Source of the DNA: Alphaproteobacteria bacterium
GTDB taxonomy: Bacteria > Pseudomonadota > Alphaproteobacteria > JALRGP01
Direction: 5' to 3'
Length of the DNA: 8,662 nt
NCBI GenBank assembly: GCA_023259685.1
Contig: JALRGP010000041.1
Location: forward strand, 1 to 8,662
Below the pieces are notes generated by a model. That model was not told the origin of the DNA, searched no databases, and was given only the letters and a program-made list of their open reading frames with translations. Below are positions 6,261 through 8,662 of this stretch, piece by piece (position 1 is the first letter of the stretch; each line of letters opens with the position of its first letter). A program made the translations under genes and the position numbers.

Positions 6261-7427
6261 ATGTTGACCCTCAAAAAAAATATGCTTTCTTTGTCAATTT
6301 TAAATCAACGAAATGTACAAACGATTATTCTTGTGACGAGCTATTTAGCCTTTGCCCAATTTTTACCTTTGTCGTGCCATCGTTTTTTATACAGCACCAG
6401 TATTTTATTAAAGGATATGTTGGTGTTTATGATGCCCATCACGGTATGTTTTTTTATTAGTTATACAATGTCATCATTCCAAAAAAAAGCCTTGGTATTT
6501 ATTACCGTTTTATTGGCTTTTGAATTTATGTCAAATTTCTTCAGTGTGTGGTTTGGCTATACTTGCGGCCATATCACACAACATTTGATAGACCCCTTAA
6601 AGGTTTATACAGATACGACGTCAACACTTTCACCTTTGTTTAAATTGCCATTTCAAAAGCCGGCCTATTGGACGCCTGATAAGGGTGTGATTGTCGGTGT
6701 TATCTTGGGTTTTTTACCTCTCCAACGTTTTTTAAACCCAGGCAAAAAGATTGTTGAAATTATTTTAAGTCGTTTTTTTGCCCGTCTCATCCCATTATTT
6801 ATTTTGGGGTTTGTGGCCAATATGTATTGTTCCAAAATGCTGGCCCATATTATTCACCACTATGGAACGTTGGTCATATTTTTATTAGCATTCCTTGCGT
6901 TGTACATTGTAATGATCTTTATCATTGGATCCGGTTTTTGTTTAAAAAAAACCATCAAATCTATTCAAAATTTATTACCGGCGGGAAGTGTCGCGGTGAC
7001 ATCCTGTTGTTCGTTGTCAACAATGCCTCTGACCATTCAAGGCACGTCTAAAAATTTAGATGATCCAGAGCTGGCCAAAGCTTTAATACCTGCTACCACA
7101 AATGTCCAACAAATTGGAGATTGTATTGTTAACAGTTTTTTATGTTTTTTAATTTGTTCTAATTTTATTGCCATCCCGTCCGCATTTGTATGGTTCAAAT
7201 TTAGTGTGGTTTTTGCCCTTGCACGTTTTACAACAACGGGGGTGCTGGGAGGGGCCATTTTTTTAATGATTCCAATTTATGAATCCTATTTAGGCTTTAC
7301 ACCAGAAATGGTAGCCTTGATCCTTGCATTAAATGTTGTTTTAGACCCCATTGTCACGGCGTCTAATGTCATGGCAAATGGGGGTCTTTGTCGCGTATTT
7401 GAACGATTTTTAAAAAAATTTATATGA
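6261..7427 (+). CDS. Divergent SLC1/DAACS-family (GltP-like) cation:organic or amino acid symporter
   Basis: The 388-residue product is strongly hydrophobic throughout, with many membrane segments, and has the re-entrant-loop layout of the dicarboxylate/amino acid:cation symporters. HP1 is SVAVTSCCSLSTMPLTIQG (243-261), TM7 carries ATTNVQQIGD (278-287), HP2 is near GVLGGAIFLMIPIY (327-340) and TM8 carries LDPIVTASNVMAN (361-373). Aligned by eye to GltPh, D394, T398 and N401 are kept (D362, T366, N369). R397, which holds the substrate side-chain carboxylate, is Val365, and the sodium ligands D312 and D405 are Gln283 and Asn373. The substrate is therefore unlikely to be simply aspartate or glutamate, and coupling may be unusual. 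A second start, ATG at 6282, is possible. The stop overlaps the comF start (ATGA). Confidence 0.8.
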   Translation: MLTLKKNMLSLSILNQRNVQTIILVTSYLAFAQFLPLSCHRFLYSTSILLKDMLVFMMPITVCFFISYTMSSFQKKALVFITVLLAFEFMSNFFSVWFGYTCGHITQHLIDPLKVYTDTTSTLSPLFKLPFQKPAYWTPDKGVIVGVILGFLPLQRFLNPGKKIVEIILSRFFARLIPLFILGFVANMYCSKMLAHIIHHYGTLVIFLLAFLALYIVMIFIIGSGFCLKKTIKSIQNLLPAGSVAVTSCCSLSTMPLTIQGTSKNLDDPELAKALIPATTNVQQIGDCIVNSFLCFLICSNFIAIPSAFVWFKFSVVFALARFTTTGVLGGAIFLMIPIYESYLGFTPEMVALILALNVVLDPIVTASNVMANGGLCRVFERFLKKFI

Positions 7428-8041
7428 TTTTAGATTATTTATTTCCCATTCGATGTGCCATTTGCAAAGACTATACAACACAAGAAGGCGTATGTCCCGA
7501 TTGTTTTAATCAATTGGATATTCACGCAATTGATGTTAAAGTTGGAGATATGTCAGGAATCAGTGCCATGTTATATCATCATGACGTTGCAAAACGTATG
7601 ATTTTGAATTTTAAACATGGAGATCAACCGCATTTGGCAAAAATTTTGAGTCGTTTTTTATATCAAGTGGGACAAAGAATTTTAAAAGACATGGATGTTA
7701 TTATTCCCGTTCCTTTACATCCTTTAAGGTTATTAAAACGACATTATAACCAAGCGGGCCTTTTGGCCAAACAGGTGTCAAAATTATCAGGTAAACCTTT
7801 GTTAGATTGCGTCAAAAGAGTTAAACATACGCGTATGCAAGGGAAAGATAAAAAAGATGAACGTTTTTTCAATGTCAAAGATGCTTTTGCGATGAAAAAA
7901 CATACTGATTTAACGTTTAAAAAATGTGTGTTAATTGATGATGTGGTGACCAGCGGTGCCACTTTGCTTGCCATGTCTCATGTCCTTAGCCAAACAAAAG
8001 TCCAAAGGATTACTTTTTTAACCTTAGCAACCGCTATGTAA
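7424..8041 (+). CDS. comF: ComF-family phosphoribosyltransferase-like protein
   Basis: ComF proteins combine an N-terminal zinc finger with a type I phosphoribosyltransferase fold. They are needed for DNA uptake in naturally competent bacteria, where they act in the cytoplasm, but are widespread in species not known to be competent. The 205-residue product has the Cys4 finger (C11, C14, C24, C27, in LFPIRCAICKDY and GVCPDC), IIPVPLHPLRLLKRHYNQAG (93-112) and the PRPP-binding loop VLIDDVVTSGAT (169-180), so no key motif is missing. The start ATG overlaps the TGA of the symporter gene by four bases (ATGA), indicating translational coupling; no separate ribosome binding site is seen. No other competence gene is in the window, so its role in DNA uptake is unproven. 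Confidence 0.88.
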   Translation: MILDYLFPIRCAICKDYTTQEGVCPDCFNQLDIHAIDVKVGDMSGISAMLYHHDVAKRMILNFKHGDQPHLAKILSRFLYQVGQRILKDMDVIIPVPLHPLRLLKRHYNQAGLLAKQVSKLSGKPLLDCVKRVKHTRMQGKDKKDERFFNVKDAFAMKKHTDLTFKKCVLIDDVVTSGATLLAMSHVLSQTKVQRITFLTLATAM

Positions 8042-8086
8042 AAAAAAAATCACAAAACAGCTTTTTTTTAATAATTTATTAACTAT

Positions 8087-8120
8087 TTTTAGTTTTAATC
8101 ATAATTGTAAGAAACTAAAA
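8087..8120. promoter_or_regulatory. 9-bp inverted repeat upstream of the exported repeat protein
   Basis: TTTTAGTTT (8087-8095) and AAACTAAAA (8112-8120) are exact reverse complements separated by 16 nt. A possible -10 hexamer, CATAAT (8100-8105), lies between them, and the ATG follows 12 nt after the right arm. The geometry fits a dimeric operator around a promoter or a leader hairpin. No good -35 was found. Just upstream, A-rich (8040-8049) and T-rich (8062-8069) runs after the comF stop could form only a weak all-A:U terminator. Confidence 0.4.
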
Positions 8121-8132
8121 CGTTTAAAAATC

Positions 8133-8662
8133 ATGACAAAAACACGTACTCTCTACCTCACAATTACTACATCAATGTTAGCCGTTAATACATCTAATGT
8201 CAATGCAGCATGGTGGGATAGTATTACCCAAGGATACAACGCCGCAACCCAATGGGTTGGAAATACAGCAACAACGGTTTATAATGCTACTGCTCCTGTT
8301 GTTACTCAGGTTGGTGACCACATTGTAAAAGGGCTTAAAGATGGCATTGGAAATGCAGCAACAACGGTTTATAATGCTGCTGTTCCTGCTGTTACTCAGG
8401 TTGGTAACCACATTACTCAGGTTGGTAACCACATTGTACAAGGACTGAAAGATGGCATTGGAAATGCAGCAACAACGGTTTATAATGCTGCTGCTCCTGC
8501 TGTTACTCAGGCTGGTGACCACATTCTACAAGGGCTGAAAGATGGCATTGGAAATGCAGCAACAACGGCTTATAATGCTGCTGCTCCTGCTGTTACTCAG
8601 CTTGGTAACCACATTGTACAAGGGCTTAAAAGGGGTGTCGATGGCCTTGGAAATGCAGCAAC
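8133..8662 (+). CDS. Exported protein of 30-residue tandem repeats (3' end outside window)
   Basis: This frame is open from the ATG at 8133 to the window edge (176 complete codons). Residues 1-25 look like a Sec signal peptide: basic K3 and R5, a modest hydrophobic core (LYLTITTSMLAV) and a VNA cleavage motif before AWWDS. After a short spacer, from residue 43, come units starting GNAATTVYNAAAPAV and ending GLKDGI, about 30 residues each: four units and the start of a fifth. Hydrophobic positions recur every 3-4 residues (A3, V7, A10, A14, V18, I22, L26, I30 of a unit), suggesting amphipathic helices. The family is not recognised. Similar-looking low-complexity repeats occur in surface, effector and membrane-associated proteins, but no function can be assigned. 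No Shine-Dalgarno is seen. Confidence 0.75.
   Translation, partial: MTKTRTLYLTITTSMLAVNTSNVNAAWWDSITQGYNAATQWVGNTATTVYNATAPVVTQVGDHIVKGLKDGIGNAATTVYNAAVPAVTQVGNHITQVGNHIVQGLKDGIGNAATTVYNAAAPAVTQAGDHILQGLKDGIGNAATTAYNAAAPAVTQLGNHIVQGLKRGVDGLGNAA
8259..8662 (+). repeat. Tandem coding repeats, basic unit 90 bp
   Basis: Units begin at GGAAAT at 8259, 8349, 8460, 8550 and 8649. Lengths are 90, 111, 90 and 99 bp, and the last is cut by the window edge. Units are nearly identical in DNA, including silent positions, which points to recent amplification or homogenisation. The 111-bp unit contains a 21-bp duplication, and the 99-bp unit a 9-bp insertion near its end. Confidence 0.9.
8394..8435 (+). 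repeat. Exact 21-bp tandem duplication within the second unit
   Basis: Bases 8394-8414 and 8415-8435 are identical and encode TQVGNHI twice. The other units have this segment once. The lack of any difference between copies suggests a recent slippage or unequal-exchange event. Confidence 0.9.

Noticed and set aside
8178..8522. Minus-strand open frame with a repetitive, Ser/Asn/Cys-rich product
   Set aside because: Its repeats are only the complement of the exported repeat protein, which has a signal peptide and a coherent helical pattern on the plus strand.
8259..8662. Regular repeats as a possible CRISPR array
   Set aside because: The repeats are contiguous, in frame and coding, with no unique spacers.

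Overview
The window is clearly AT-rich and carries typical alphaproteobacterial housekeeping genes: a short-form prolyl-tRNA synthetase, SecB, ParB, thioredoxin, GlmU and a ComF-family protein. Low G+C, almost no Shine-Dalgarno motifs, transposon debris between genes and a secreted low-complexity repeat protein suggest a host-associated alphaproteobacterium, perhaps of the Holosporales type that lives inside protists. That assignment is inference; there is no rRNA gene here.

Layout. 1-852 (-): N-terminal part of a membrane-anchored Cache-domain sensor, cut by the window edge. 936-2171 (-): glmU with a short C-terminus. 2173-2487 (-): trxA, one base upstream of glmU and with a good sigma70-type promoter at 2519-2547. 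2776-4056 (-): proS. 4402-4851 (+): secB, divergent from proS. 4895-4942: a terminator serving the convergent secB and parB. 4981-5817 (-): parB without an adjacent parA. 5918-6206: a transposase remnant abutting a 168-bp MITE-like element. 6261-7427 (+): a divergent SLC1/DAACS-family symporter, overlapping comF (7424-8041, +) by four bases. 8133-8662 (+): the start of an exported protein made of 30-residue tandem repeats, running off the right edge.

How the parts relate. trxA-glmU, possibly with the Cache gene, looks like one transcription unit, and symporter-comF is translationally coupled. The other genes appear to be separately transcribed. The intergenic spaces around proS and between parB and the symporter hold at least four copies of one 18-20 bp terminal motif (consensus close to GGGTGCGATTAAAAGTGG) and an inverted 28-bp repeat, evidence of past activity of a small mobile element family.

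The least explained parts are the repeat protein, whose insertions preserve a 3-4 residue hydrophobic spacing; the element family; and the symporter, in which residues that bind substrate and cation in characterised homologues appear substituted.
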